DNA from: a virus
Reading direction: 5' to 3' (one strand)
IMG/VR virus record: IMGVR_UViG_3300046543_000588
Coordinates: 1-39,398 of that record
Length of the DNA stretch: 39,398 nucleotides
Part shown: piece by piece, positions 31,566 to 38,346 of the stretch
How positions within the stretch are numbered: the stretch's first letter is position 1
Layout of the letters: the number at the start of each line of letters is the position of its first letter
Translations under genes and position numbers: made by a program
Notes under the pieces: generated by a model
Database searches by the model: none
What the model was told of the DNA's origin: nothing
The model's input: the letters and a program-made list of their open reading frames with translations, nothing else

Positions 31566-31608
31566 GGTGTAGCGATCGGGGTAATAAAATTACGCGGATC
31601 GCTACACC
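31566..31608. repeat. long inverted repeat with AT-rich centre between convergent genes
   Basis: GGTGTAGCGATC (31566-31577) and GATCGCTACACC (31597-31608) form a perfect 12-bp inverted repeat. The 19-base centre contains a second one, GTAAT-AAA-ATTAC (31581-31593). It may act as a bidirectional terminator between the plus gene ending at 31545 and the minus gene ending at 31675, or as a protein-binding site. Confidence 0.7.
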
Positions 31609-31674
31609 TCGTCCCGCCTTAACTTTCGGGCTTCGATTATTCAGCGAGCTATGCGAGTGCTGGTCAGCGGCCTG

Positions 31675-31842
31675 TCACGCCGCGAGCACTCCTCGACCGT
31701 CTTCGTCGCGCTGCTTCACGGCGTCGCCCCATTCGCCGAGGAGTTGCTGGTACTCGCGCGGGTCGGCGTCGGGGTTGGCGCGGAGGAGGTCTCGGATGGC
31801 GGTGTTGGCCTGGGCTATCCGCAGGTCAGGAGTATCGGCCAC
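31675..31842 (-). CDS. 55-residue hypothetical protein after the pterin dehydratase
   Basis: GTG at 31842 to TGA at 31677-31675 on the minus strand. The product begins MADTPDLRIAQANTAIRDLL and continues 'RANPDADPREYQQLLGEWGD', a charged helical protein with strong third-position GC bias, so I think it is coding. It lies 33 bases downstream of the dehydratase stop in the same direction and would be on the same transcript. No ribosome binding site is obvious. No function is recognised. Confidence 0.55.
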   Translation of the reverse strand: MADTPDLRIAQANTAIRDLLRANPDADPREYQQLLGEWGDAVKQRDEDGRGVLAA

Positions 31843-31875
31843 ACCAGCAAGTCTACGGGGCGGCAGGCGCTCGTC

Positions 31876-32202
31876 TTACGCGGGCGGGGCGACGTCGAGT
31901 GCGCCTTCGTGGCCGGTCACGATCCGGTCGATGCGGGCGGCGAGCTGGAAGTCCGCTTCGGTGAGGACGCTGCCGGCGTCGTGGGTGGTGATGGTGAACC
32001 GGACCCCGTCGAAGGACAGGTTGATGTCCGCGTGGTGGTGGGTGAGGCGGGAGATGTCGGCAACGTGCACGATCAGGGCGACGCCAGCGTGATACCGGAT
32101 CGGCGCGACCAGGCGCGTGATGGTGTTGCCGTTGCGCTGCCACAGCGGCACGCGGGCCAGCCGGTCGCTGATCTGCTCGTCCGTCAGCGCGACGATGACC
32201 AT
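31876..32202 (-). CDS. 4a-hydroxytetrahydrobiopterin dehydratase (pterin carbinolamine dehydratase)
   Basis: 108 residues from ATG 32202 on the minus strand (GGGGG upstream); in-frame extension to 32322 is possible but looks non-coding. The family dehydrates 4a-hydroxy-tetrahydropterin and recycles the cofactor of aromatic amino acid hydroxylases; some members are also protein cofactors (DCoH). The sequence has 'LTDEQISDRLARVPLW', 'VADISRLTHHHADINLSFDG' (H56-H57, D59) and 'TITTHDAGSVLTEADFQLAARID' split as THDAG with H74 and LTEADFQLAARID. These match the HHPD and THxxGGLTxxD family motifs with Pro to Ala and Gly to Ser changes. Length is standard. It is a host-type metabolic gene in a phage accessory region. 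Confidence 0.82.
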   Translation of the reverse strand: MVIVALTDEQISDRLARVPLWQRNGNTITRLVAPIRYHAGVALIVHVADISRLTHHHADINLSFDGVRFTITTHDAGSVLTEADFQLAARIDRIVTGHEGALDVAPPA

Positions 32203-32419
32203 CTCAAGCCCCCACAAGGACAGGGGCGAGTACATCCTCAAGGTCCCGCCCGACAGGCGCATCCTGCCATGGACGCATCGCCTCCGACAGGAAGCCCCGT
32301 CTGCCAGGCTCCGGACACGCAACCGCCCCCAGGACCCGAGTCCAGGAGGCGGATTGCCGTATCACCGCTCGACCAGCGGCGGTACCGTTCGAGATGACGA
32401 GTCAAGAACGGAGTCCAGT

Positions 32420-33604
32420 ATGCCCGCGTCAGACCTCGAAAGCATCGGCCAGCGCATCGCCCGCTACCGCAAACTGCGACACCTCACCCAGACCGGCCTC
32501 GCCCACGCGGCCAGCGTCTCCCCCAGCATGGTCACCCAGGTCGAGCGCGGAGTGAAGCAGCCAAGCCCGGCACTCATCGCCTCCATCGCCCGCGCCCTGT
32601 CCGTGCCCGTCACCGAACTCACCGGACAGCCCTACCTGCGGGAACTCCAGCAGGACCAGCTCGACGTCCTCGTGCAGCCGATCCGCTGGGCCCTGGACGT
32701 CTACGACCTCGGCGTCGACCCCGAACTCGCCCCCCGCCCCCTGCCGGCGCTCGTCGAGGAAGCCGACCGACTGTGCCTGCTGGTGCGGGCCGGCGAGCTG
32801 CGGACTGCCGCGAGTGAACTGCCCGCCCTGATCACGGAGATCACGAGCGTGGCCCACGAGGCCCCGTCGGACAAGGCGTGGGCGACCCTGGCGTCGGCGT
32901 ACCGCACCGCCTACGACGTCGCCACCAAGCTTGGCTTCCAGGACCTGTCCGCGATCGCCCTGGACCGCATGGCGTGGGCGGCGGAGCGCGGCTCCGACCC
33001 GATCGTCGCGGGGATCCGCCAGTACCTGCGCGCCCTGGCGTACCTGCGGGCGGGCGAGTACCGGACCGGGCGGCGCCTCGTCGCTGTCGGGCAGGCCACC
33101 ACGGCGCTGGCAGACCCCGGCCGGGTGCGGGATGTGGTGGCCGGTCAGATCCACCTCGGCGGGGCGGTGCTGGCTGCACGGGACCGCGACAAGGACGCCG
33201 CGGCCGGGCATCTGGTCGAGGCCGAGCGGTTCGCCGTCGCGACCGGGGAGGCCACGCGCGTCCACTGGCTGTCGTTCGGCCCGTTTAACGTGGCCGCGCA
33301 CCGGGTGAGCACCCTAGTCGACCAGGACCTGTACGCGCAGGCCCTTACGGCGGCGAAGACGGTCCGCATGCCGGAGGACTGGCCCGCGTCCAGGCAGGCG
33401 CATTTCCGCGCCGAGGTGGCCCGCGCCCAGCTGTGGACGGGCCGCACCGAGGAGGCCCTGCGGAGTCTCCAGGAGGCACGCAAGGCGGCCCCGCAGCAGG
33501 TCAAGTACAGCGCCTCGGTGCGCGACACGGTGGCGGGGCTGCTGTCGGCCAGGCGGTCGGCGCCGGATTCGCTGGCGAGCTACGCCCAATGGGTCGGAAT
33601 GTGA
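32420..33604 (+). CDS. XRE-family regulator with TPR-like C-terminal domain
   Basis: 394 residues from ATG 32420 (GGAG at 32410-32413); the frame is open upstream but that part reads as the complement of the dehydratase. Residues about 8-66 are a helix-turn-helix ('IGQRIARYRKLRHLTQTGLA', 'VSPSMVTQVERGVKQPSPAL'). The rest is Ala/Leu-rich helical pairs like tetratricopeptide repeats ('AYRTAYDVATKLGFQDLSAI', 'AYLRAGEYRTGRRLVAVGQA', 'RTEEALRSLQEARKAAPQQV'). Such regulators, often called transcriptional regulators with TPR domains, are abundant in Streptomyces and control adjacent small genes. The three-gene operon beginning at 33697 is the likely target. Confidence 0.8.
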   Translation: MPASDLESIGQRIARYRKLRHLTQTGLAHAASVSPSMVTQVERGVKQPSPALIASIARALSVPVTELTGQPYLRELQQDQLDVLVQPIRWALDVYDLGVDPELAPRPLPALVEEADRLCLLVRAGELRTAASELPALITEITSVAHEAPSDKAWATLASAYRTAYDVATKLGFQDLSAIALDRMAWAAERGSDPIVAGIRQYLRALAYLRAGEYRTGRRLVAVGQATTALADPGRVRDVVAGQIHLGGAVLAARDRDKDAAAGHLVEAERFAVATGEATRVHWLSFGPFNVAAHRVSTLVDQDLYAQALTAAKTVRMPEDWPASRQAHFRAEVARAQLWTGRTEEALRSLQEARKAAPQQVKYSASVRDTVAGLLSARRSAPDSLASYAQWVGM

Positions 33605-33617
33605 CCGTACGTCAAGG

Positions 33618-33639
33618 ACTGACACCGAAGAGTGTCAGT
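33618..33639 (+). terminator. small inverted repeat after the regulator gene
   Basis: ACTGACAC (33618-33625) and GTGTCAGT (33632-33639) form a perfect 8-bp stem with loop CGAAGA, 14 bases after the regulator stop. It could terminate transcription or act as an operator half for the next operon. Confidence 0.45.
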
Positions 33640-33660
33640 TGAGGGGTTGCGAACGCGCCA

Positions 33661-33689
33661 CCCTGTGACTGGACACGACAGTCACAGGG
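33661..33689. promoter_or_regulatory. perfect inverted repeat overlapping the Shine-Dalgarno of the next gene
   Basis: CCCTGTGACTG (33661-33671) and CAGTCACAGGG (33679-33689) are exact reverse complements around GACACGA. The right arm includes the first three bases of the GGGAGG ribosome binding site (33687-33692) of the gene at 33697. This fits an operator for the upstream regulator or a hairpin that limits translation. Confidence 0.65.
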
Positions 33690-33696
33690 AGGTGCG

Positions 33697-34110
33697 ATGC
33701 GCACGAGCCAAGCCTTACAGCCGCCTTGGATGCCCCGGCCGAACACTCTCGACATCCTGCCGGCGGGCCGCTGGTGGGATGCCATTGCTGTGCCGCAGCA
33801 GCCCGGCCTGAACGCGCTGCAGATCCTCGACGCCGCCTCGCACCGCGAGCCGGGTCCGGTCATCTGGGAGCCTGTCGCTGCGGCACCGCGCCTGTACTTC
33901 CTGGTCGCCGCCGGTTCGGCGGAGGCGTGGAGTATGGCCGGGACCTCTGCGCTCGGCGCGGGCTGCTACGTCGGGATTCCCGGGCCGACGACGATAGAGC
34001 CGCCTGGCATCCACTGGCTGGTGCCTCCGGATCCGGATAAGCCGGATGTCCTGGTCGACGCTCAGGCGCTGCATGAGGCCCTTCTGCGAGGCATGGGGGC
34101 GGCGGCATGA
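33697..34110 (+). CDS. hypothetical actinobacterial protein, first gene of accessory operon
   Basis: 137 residues from ATG 33697, 4 bases after GGGAGG. I recognise the pattern of short actinomycete proteins found beside XRE/TPR regulators ('AGRWWDAIAVPQQPGLNAL', 'APRLYFLVAAGSAEAW', 'GAGCYVGIPGPT', 'PPGIHWLVPPDP'), some reminiscent of fragments of primase-polymerase N-terminal domains, but no function is established. The gene follows an inverted repeat and shares ATGA with the next gene. Confidence 0.6.
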   Translation: MRTSQALQPPWMPRPNTLDILPAGRWWDAIAVPQQPGLNALQILDAASHREPGPVIWEPVAAAPRLYFLVAAGSAEAWSMAGTSALGAGCYVGIPGPTTIEPPGIHWLVPPDPDKPDVLVDAQALHEALLRGMGAAA

Positions 34111-34268
34111 GCGCGAAGCAGGAGCCGAAGGACCGCTCGTCCCAGGAGTTCGACGACCTGATGCAGCGTGCTCAGCGTGGCGAGCTCACACCGGAGGGCT
34201 TCAAGCGAGTCGAGAAGCTGATCGCGGAGAAGCCCGGGCGTGGCCTGCCACCCAGGAGGAAGAGGTGA
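34107..34268 (+). CDS. 53-residue basic protein in accessory operon
   Basis: ATG 34107 shares ATGA with the preceding stop; the frame ends at TGA 34266-34268, which overlaps the next GTG. The product begins MSAKQEPKDRSSQEFDDLM, continues 'QRAQRGELTPEGFKRVEKLI' and ends with a basic PPRRKR tail. It is hydrophilic and helical. Overlaps on both sides strongly suggest a real, translationally coupled gene. The function is unknown. Confidence 0.65.
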   Translation: MSAKQEPKDRSSQEFDDLMQRAQRGELTPEGFKRVEKLIAEKPGRGLPPRRKR

Positions 34269-34672
34269 GTGACGAGCCGGCCGACCTGACCCTGGTCACA
34301 ACGGGCGCCGACGTGGTGCCGGTCGAGGGCCCAGCGCTGCCTGCCGCGCCGGGCCTGGTCCGTGACGCGGTGGGCGACTTGCAGCAGGCGTGGACCGCGG
34401 TCCAGTACGTCGTCGCGGGTGACCGTGCGGACGTGTCGGCGACCCTGCAGACCGTCGTCAAGTGCGTCGGCTCGACGCAGGTGGATGCGTTGCAGGCCGC
34501 GACGGACTTCCTGCGGGAGTCGCCGCGGGCGGAGCTCCATTCGATCGCGTGGGCGAGACTGCCGGGGCATGCGGTGGACGTGTGGGAGTACCAGGCGACG
34601 CTGATCGTGTCGTACCCGGACGCGCACGGTGAGACGACTGGCGACACCCATCACGGGCGCCGTTCGTCGTGA
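34265..34672 (+). CDS. hypothetical protein, last gene of accessory operon
   Basis: 135 residues from GTG 34265 (AGGAGGAAGAGG upstream), sharing GTGA with the preceding gene. The sequence 'GLVRDAVGDLQQAWTAVQYVVAGDRADVSATLQTV' is helical, and the end 'VWEYQATLIVSYPDAHGETT' is a beta strand pair followed by a disordered tail. No known motif. It is probably co-expressed with the two preceding genes under the regulator at 32420. The 220 bases after it, up to 34896, hold only short direct repeats near 34854-34886. Confidence 0.6.
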   Translation: MSDEPADLTLVTTGADVVPVEGPALPAAPGLVRDAVGDLQQAWTAVQYVVAGDRADVSATLQTVVKCVGSTQVDALQAATDFLRESPRAELHSIAWARLPGHAVDVWEYQATLIVSYPDAHGETTGDTHHGRRSS

Positions 34673-34853
34673 GCTGGTGCACGGTAAGGGGCATGGGCTT
34701 GACGATTCGGGACATGCCGGCGCGGCAGGTTTGCCAGGCCCAAGATCCCGGTAGGCAGCACGCATCGAGTTGCGGTCGCCAACGAGAAGGGCGCACACGA
34801 TGCAGTTACGCGCCCCCGGCGTGCTCCATGCAACCGCTCGCGCCGCGCTCACG

Positions 34854-34886
34854 CCTGGCGCTTGACTGGCGTTCACCTGGCGTTCC
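34854..34886. repeat. short tandem repeats of CTGGCGTTCA type
   Basis: Three imperfect tandem units, CCTGGCGCTTGA, CTGGCGTTCA and CCTGGCGTTCC, lie at 34854-34886, about one helical turn apart. They sit just beyond the stop of the minus-strand XRE gene. They could be a binding site or chance repetition. Confidence 0.35.
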
Positions 34887-34896
34887 CATGGCGCAG

Positions 34897-35328
34897 CTAG
34901 GGCGCTTCGCCACCCCCGGAGCCACCCCCGTCCGGGGTGGACCAGTCGTCAGTGAAGAGCCAGGTGATCGGCACCTTGAGGGCGTCGGCGAGGTCGAGGA
35001 CCGCGTCGAGGGTCACCGACTTGGTGCCGTTCTCAAGTGCGCCGATGGATCGGACGTCGATTCCGACTTGATCGGCGAGCGCCCGTTGCGAGATCCCCTG
35101 TGCGCGCCTCAGACTGCGGAGACGGTCTCCGACCTGTTCGCGGCGCCGGATGGTCGCCGGACGGTCAGAACGATAGGGCACCCCTGCAACGCTGTCGGGA
35201 GCATGATCCAATGTCGATGCACTTAAGTTCCGATTCTGATCCATCTCGCCAGGGTGCCCTCTGGTGCGGAGGCCCGAGAAGCTGCTTGAATCGTTCGCAT
35301 GTTCGATAACGCGGGAGTTAAGCACCAT
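34897..35328 (-). CDS. XRE-family helix-turn-helix regulator
   Basis: 143 residues on the minus strand from ATG 35328; an in-frame ATG at 35244 would give a 115-residue form and cannot be excluded. The helix-turn-helix spans 'VGDRLRSLRRAQGISQRALADQ', then 'VGIDVRSIGALENGTKSVTL' and 'DAVLDLADALKVPITWLF' (about residues 65-125). The C-terminus is a short Gly/Ser-rich tail. It may be a regulator of lysogeny or of the accessory genes. Its upstream region on the minus strand is the long gene-free segment with the putative attP. Confidence 0.75.
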   Translation of the reverse strand: MVLNSRVIEHANDSSSFSGLRTRGHPGEMDQNRNLSASTLDHAPDSVAGVPYRSDRPATIRRREQVGDRLRSLRRAQGISQRALADQVGIDVRSIGALENGTKSVTLDAVLDLADALKVPITWLFTDDWSTPDGGGSGGGEAP

Positions 35329-35606
35329 TCCCAGGGTCGACCCCGCCGCACCTTAGGTGCATAGGACACAGACCCCACCTGCGGGTATCGGCACGAGCCG
35401 TACCACTTAGGGTTCGGTGAACGATCAAATGCCTGCAACCAGCAGTGATTGAACCTTGCACCTACTGGACCAGTTACGGCAGAGTGCAGCCGGGAACACG
35501 CCAAGTGAGGCGTTGGCTCTCCGCTTCGCCGGGCCCAAGGAGGCCCGCTCCCCACAGTCGTGCCGGTTTCGCGTCTCGAGCGGCCCTCACTCGCGCCGCC
35601 GGCACA

Positions 35607-35642
35607 AGCAGGGCCCTCGCTCACCCGAGCGGGGGCCCTGCT
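35607..35642. terminator. very stable hairpin in the gene-free segment
   Basis: AGCAGGGCCC (35607-35616) pairs with GGGCCCTGCT (35633-35642), and inside it CGCTC pairs with GAGCG around ACCC, giving about 16 paired positions. It resembles chromosomal rho-independent terminators. No gene ends directly before it on either strand within this window, so it may be a remnant carried with the attachment region. Confidence 0.7.
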
Positions 35643-35650
35643 CAAGATCA

Positions 35651-35990
35651 GCTCCCAGTCGGCTCCCAATTGCTGCGACCCTCAACGGGAACACGCGCGG
35701 CAGCCTTGAATGCAATCTGCGCTACAGGGGGCTGACCACACTGTTTGCATCGTCCCGTCAGCCCGTCGGACCCCAGGGGATCATGATGGACTCAAGAACA
35801 TGCGGCATCCACTGCATCACCCAGCAGCAACCCCGACCCTGACGGACTCAGGTAGGCCCCAGCAGAGCATCTGCCACCACACTGGCACCCGCAATAACTG
35901 AGCCCCACTGAACGCTATCGTTGCGTTCGGTGGGGCTCGGTGAGTTTCGATTGTGTTCAGCAAGGCATCTCTGCTCCCAGGCTGCTCCCA
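35651..35990. other. putative attP region with paired arm-type repeats
   Basis: GCTCCCA occurs as two tandem pairs, at 35651 and 35662, and at 35973 and 35984. Each pair is spaced 11 bp, in the same orientation, on either side of about 300 bases downstream of the integrase. Tandem arm sites flanking a core are what tyrosine integrases use. I could not name the core: no tRNA 3' end is evident between them. From 35329 to 36013 there is no convincing gene. Confidence 0.5.
35900..35938. terminator. strong hairpin downstream of the integrase
   Basis: A 16-bp stem, 35900-35915 (GAGCCCCACTGAACGC) with 35923-35938, one wobble pair and a 7-base loop. It lies 76 bases past the integrase stop in the direction of its transcription and probably ends that operon. 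Confidence 0.75.
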
Positions 35991-36013
35991 GCAGGACTCA
36001 TTCGCCCCGCAGG

Positions 36014-37246
36014 TCACGCCTGCTTCGGCGGCTTGAGCGAGTCCTTCCACCGCTTCTGCAAGGACTTCGCGATCCGCTTCTCCATATCAATCGTGACATG
36101 GCTGTACGTCCCGATGATCCCCTGGAGCACGTGGCCCATCCGCTCCTCGACAGCTGCGGTGGAATGCCCATCCTCGTCCAACCAGGCCTTATGCCCATGA
36201 CGCAGCCCGTGCGGCACCAAATCATCAAGGCCATCGACAGGAAGGATCGCCGGCCGGGCATACCGGCCCACTCGCTCCTCGGCGCCATCGACGATGGGCC
36301 GCCAATAGTAGGTGTTGAAGTCCGTCAACAGCAGCGGCCCGCCGCCCATGGCGCGAAAGACCCAGGGCTCCTCATGGGACTCCAGCAGCTCCTGCAGCAG
36401 CTCGGCCAGGAACTGCGGCAGGATCAGCGTCCGCTTCGACGCGTACTTCGGGGCTCGAAGCACCGGGACGCCCTTCTCCCCCTCCTCGAGCCGCTCGAAC
36501 AGGTGCTGCTGCTCCACCCGGAGCAAGGGCAGGTCGCCGTACCGCTTCGCCATCTTCGCGCGCTGCTTGCGGTCCGGGTCCGACAGCGGCCAGTTCGGGT
36601 AGCAGTACTCCCGACGCAGCCCGTACATCTCCCCCAGGCGCATGCCGGTGTACGCCTTCGTCAGGATGAACACGTAGCCAGCGAATCCCCAGACGATGCG
36701 TGCGTTCTCCGCCAGCTCCAGCACCTGTCTCGGCGTCCCGAATGTCTTCTCGGCCTTCTCCTTGCGCACGTACCGGCCGCGGCGCCGGTTGGTCTTAGGG
36801 AGCGGGTTCACCGCGATGCGCCGGTCCGCGACCGCGTCGTCCATGAGCATCCGAAACAGGCTCAGAATGTCGCGGGAGTAGTTCGGCGCCTGGTCGGCGC
36901 GGACCTGCTTCGCCCACTTCTGCACGACGAGGGTCTGGTCTTCGATCTCGGCGAGGGTCTTGTTCGCCCACTTCGGGTAGATCTGCGCGCGCAGCCGCCT
37001 GCGGTAGACGTCGATGGAGTTGGGCTCGACGTCGACCGACTGCAGCCACTCCTCGGCCCAGCGGAAGAAGGTGATGTCGCCGCGACGGCGGTCGACGAAG
37101 ACGTTGCGGTCGATGTCGACCTCTTGGGCTTTGCCCCAGTCGACAGCGGCGCGCTTGGTGTCGAAGCCCGGCTCCGAGCCGAGGGTGCCGTCGGGTAGGC
37201 GGTAGCGGGCCCGCCAACCGTTCGCACGCTTTTCGGCGTATGCCAC
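36014..37246 (-). CDS. int: tyrosine recombinase integrase
   Basis: 410 residues from GTG 37246 (GGGGG upstream). The N-terminal part has an AP2-like/arm-binding start ('MAYAEKRANGWRARYRLPDG') and a SAM-like core-binding domain (about 60-150). The catalytic domain carries R203 in TGMRLGE, a probable K271, H346 and R349 in HGLRH, H372 in MGH and the nucleophile Y381 in GTYSHV. All expected catalytic residues are present, so it should be active in site-specific integration and, with a directionality factor, excision. It shares the minus strand with a small gene and the repressor, and the putative attP lies just beyond its 3' end. The likely excisionase is the HTH gene at 38553. Confidence 0.95.
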   Translation of the reverse strand: MAYAEKRANGWRARYRLPDGTLGSEPGFDTKRAAVDWGKAQEVDIDRNVFVDRRRGDITFFRWAEEWLQSVDVEPNSIDVYRRRLRAQIYPKWANKTLAEIEDQTLVVQKWAKQVRADQAPNYSRDILSLFRMLMDDAVADRRIAVNPLPKTNRRRGRYVRKEKAEKTFGTPRQVLELAENARIVWGFAGYVFILTKAYTGMRLGEMYGLRREYCYPNWPLSDPDRKQRAKMAKRYGDLPLLRVEQQHLFERLEEGEKGVPVLRAPKYASKRTLILPQFLAELLQELLESHEEPWVFRAMGGGPLLLTDFNTYYWRPIVDGAEERVGRYARPAILPVDGLDDLVPHGLRHGHKAWLDEDGHSTAAVEERMGHVLQGIIGTYSHVTIDMEKRIAKSLQKRWKDSLKPPKQA

Positions 37247-37285
37247 AGCAGATGCCCCCTTCGTCCTGCGAGCGCTAACAGGTGG

Positions 37286-37492
37286 TCAGGCGGCAAGGAT
37301 GCTGCGGAGCAGCCCGGGAAGCTCTACGTCGGGGCATTCTGCGATCTCGGCGGCGAGCCGAGTGGTCTCGTCGCGGGTGAGCGCGTCTTCGCGCACGACG
37401 AGGATGCGCTCGTCAGCGCCTGGGATGAGTACCAAGAAGCGCACGTCACCGGGGATTTCGGGAACGCGTTCCACCTGGACGTGCGACGGCAT
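37286..37492 (-). CDS. small hypothetical protein upstream of integrase
   Basis: 68 residues from ATG 37492 (GGGGG upstream). 'VQVERVPEIPGDVRFLVLIPGADERILVVREDALTR' gives beta strands, followed by a helix 'ETTRLAAEIAECPDVELP'. It is acidic and compact, with no helix-turn-helix. It lies 39 bases before the integrase start on the same strand, so they are probably co-transcribed. A role in controlling recombination is possible but unproven. Confidence 0.6.
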   Translation of the reverse strand: MPSHVQVERVPEIPGDVRFLVLIPGADERILVVREDALTRDETTRLAAEIAECPDVELPGLLRSILAA

Positions 37493-37540
37493 CGCAGCCC
37501 CCTTGCCTGGTCATGCGGCCCTCACTCGCAGGTGGAGATA

Positions 37541-37605
37541 CACAACCACACTTCGGGGGCTGTTGTGCAGGTTTTGTGCACGCGGGATTACGGTTTGTGG
37601 TTGTG
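37541..37605. promoter_or_regulatory. repeat-rich control region before the integrase operon
   Basis: CACAACCACA (37541-37550) and its exact complement TGTGGTTGTG (37596-37605) flank two direct TTGTGCA repeats (37563 and 37574) spaced 11 bp. The segment lies between the repressor stop and the small pre-integrase gene. It probably holds the operon promoter and operators, though I could not place a clear -35/-10 pair. Confidence 0.45.
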
Positions 37606-37607
37606 AC

Positions 37608-38111
37608 TCAGTCCGAGTCGGACGCGATGCGCCTCAACTGGCCCTTCTTCTTTGTCCATTGGGACAGATTGGCGCGCATCTTCTCAACATCCTCTGATGA
37701 CCGCTCTTCGCGGGTAACGACGACGATCATCCGCATGCCGGAGTCGTCAGGGCCGAGGTCGAGGACCTCGGTATCGACGAGCTCGCCGGCCGACAGTGCG
37801 TCACGGACCGCCAGCGGGAGCCGGGCCGTCGCGTCACTGCCACTCGGGGGAGCAACGCTTGCCTCTCGCCGCTCGCGGTCGATTGGGTCCCCGCCGTCGA
37901 GGACGGCGTCGATGGATTCGGTGGTCCATCCGAGGGCGTGCGCAACGCTGAAGGCTGCTCGGGGCATGCGCGTGTAGCCGGCGCCGCGCTCCAGCGTCTG
38001 GATCGAGCCGAGGGAGACCTTGGCGAGGTCCGCCAGGTCTTCCTGTCGCAGGTCGCGACGCTTCCGCGCGTCGCGCACGGCGTCCGCCAGCCGCTGCCAG
38101 TTCCTGTCCAT
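37608..38111 (-). CDS. phage repressor-like XRE protein
   Basis: 167 residues from ATG 38111, preferred because GTGGGG lies upstream; a GTG at 38129 adds six residues. The helix-turn-helix covers about residues 8-68 ('LADAVRDARKRRDLRQEDLA', 'DLAKVSLGSIQTLERGAGYT', 'PRAAFSVAHALGWTTESID'). The C-terminal part is acidic, then 'LGPDDSGMRMIVVVTREER', and ends in a basic 'WTKKKGQLRRIAS'. Its place divergent from a Cro-like gene across a repeat-rich region fits the lysogeny repressor. No LexA-type self-cleavage motif is seen, so induction may use another route. Confidence 0.75.
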   Translation of the reverse strand: MDRNWQRLADAVRDARKRRDLRQEDLADLAKVSLGSIQTLERGAGYTRMPRAAFSVAHALGWTTESIDAVLDGGDPIDRERREASVAPPSGSDATARLPLAVRDALSAGELVDTEVLDLGPDDSGMRMIVVVTREERSSEDVEKMRANLSQWTKKKGQLRRIASDSD

Positions 38112-38223
38112 GAGCACATGATGCCCCACAGCGAGGCAACAGTGGGACTCAGGTACACCGCGTTGACCTGTATTGACCGTTCCTTAATGTGCACTGGCGT
38201 TGCCTGAGTGACAGCCCTGTTGT

Positions 38224-38235
38224 TGGCATATGCCA
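38224..38235. promoter_or_regulatory. 12-bp palindrome in the repressor/Cro intergenic region
   Basis: TGGCATATGCCA is a perfect palindrome, flanked by the looser complement pair TTGCCTGAG (38200-38208) and CCTCAGGCA. Position between divergent regulators makes it an operator candidate. Confidence 0.45.
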
Positions 38236-38270
38236 CCAACCCTCAGGCATTGAGTGTCATTCCCATGCCA

Positions 38271-38344
38271 AAACTCAGCGAGTGCGTACCAAACTCATCG
38301 AAACTCAGCGAAGCGCTTGCCTAGACTCAGTTACTGGGTCTAGG
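38271..38344. promoter_or_regulatory. operator array before the Cro-like gene
   Basis: AAACTCAGCGA occurs at 38271 and 38301 and with one change at 38291, phased by 10 and 20 bp. It is followed by a near-perfect inverted repeat, CCTAGACTCAG-TTA-CTGGGTCTAGG (38320-38344, one mismatch), which ends two bases before the GTG of the next gene. A bound dimer would block that start. Confidence 0.6.
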
Positions 38345-38346
38345 TT

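Noticed and set aside
31651-32397. Plus-strand open frame opposite the pterin dehydratase
   Set aside because: The minus strand encodes recognisable family motifs, and the plus product has no pattern beyond high-GC bias.
35456-35842. Plus-strand open frame in the gene-free segment (and a minus-strand one at 35223-35669)
   Set aside because: Low-complexity composition, no ribosome binding site, and a strong hairpin and attP-like repeats run through them.
35329-36013. tRNA gene or tRNA fragment as the attachment core
   Set aside because: I looked for a T-arm (GGTTCGA-type) and acceptor pairing and found none convincing, so no core is named.
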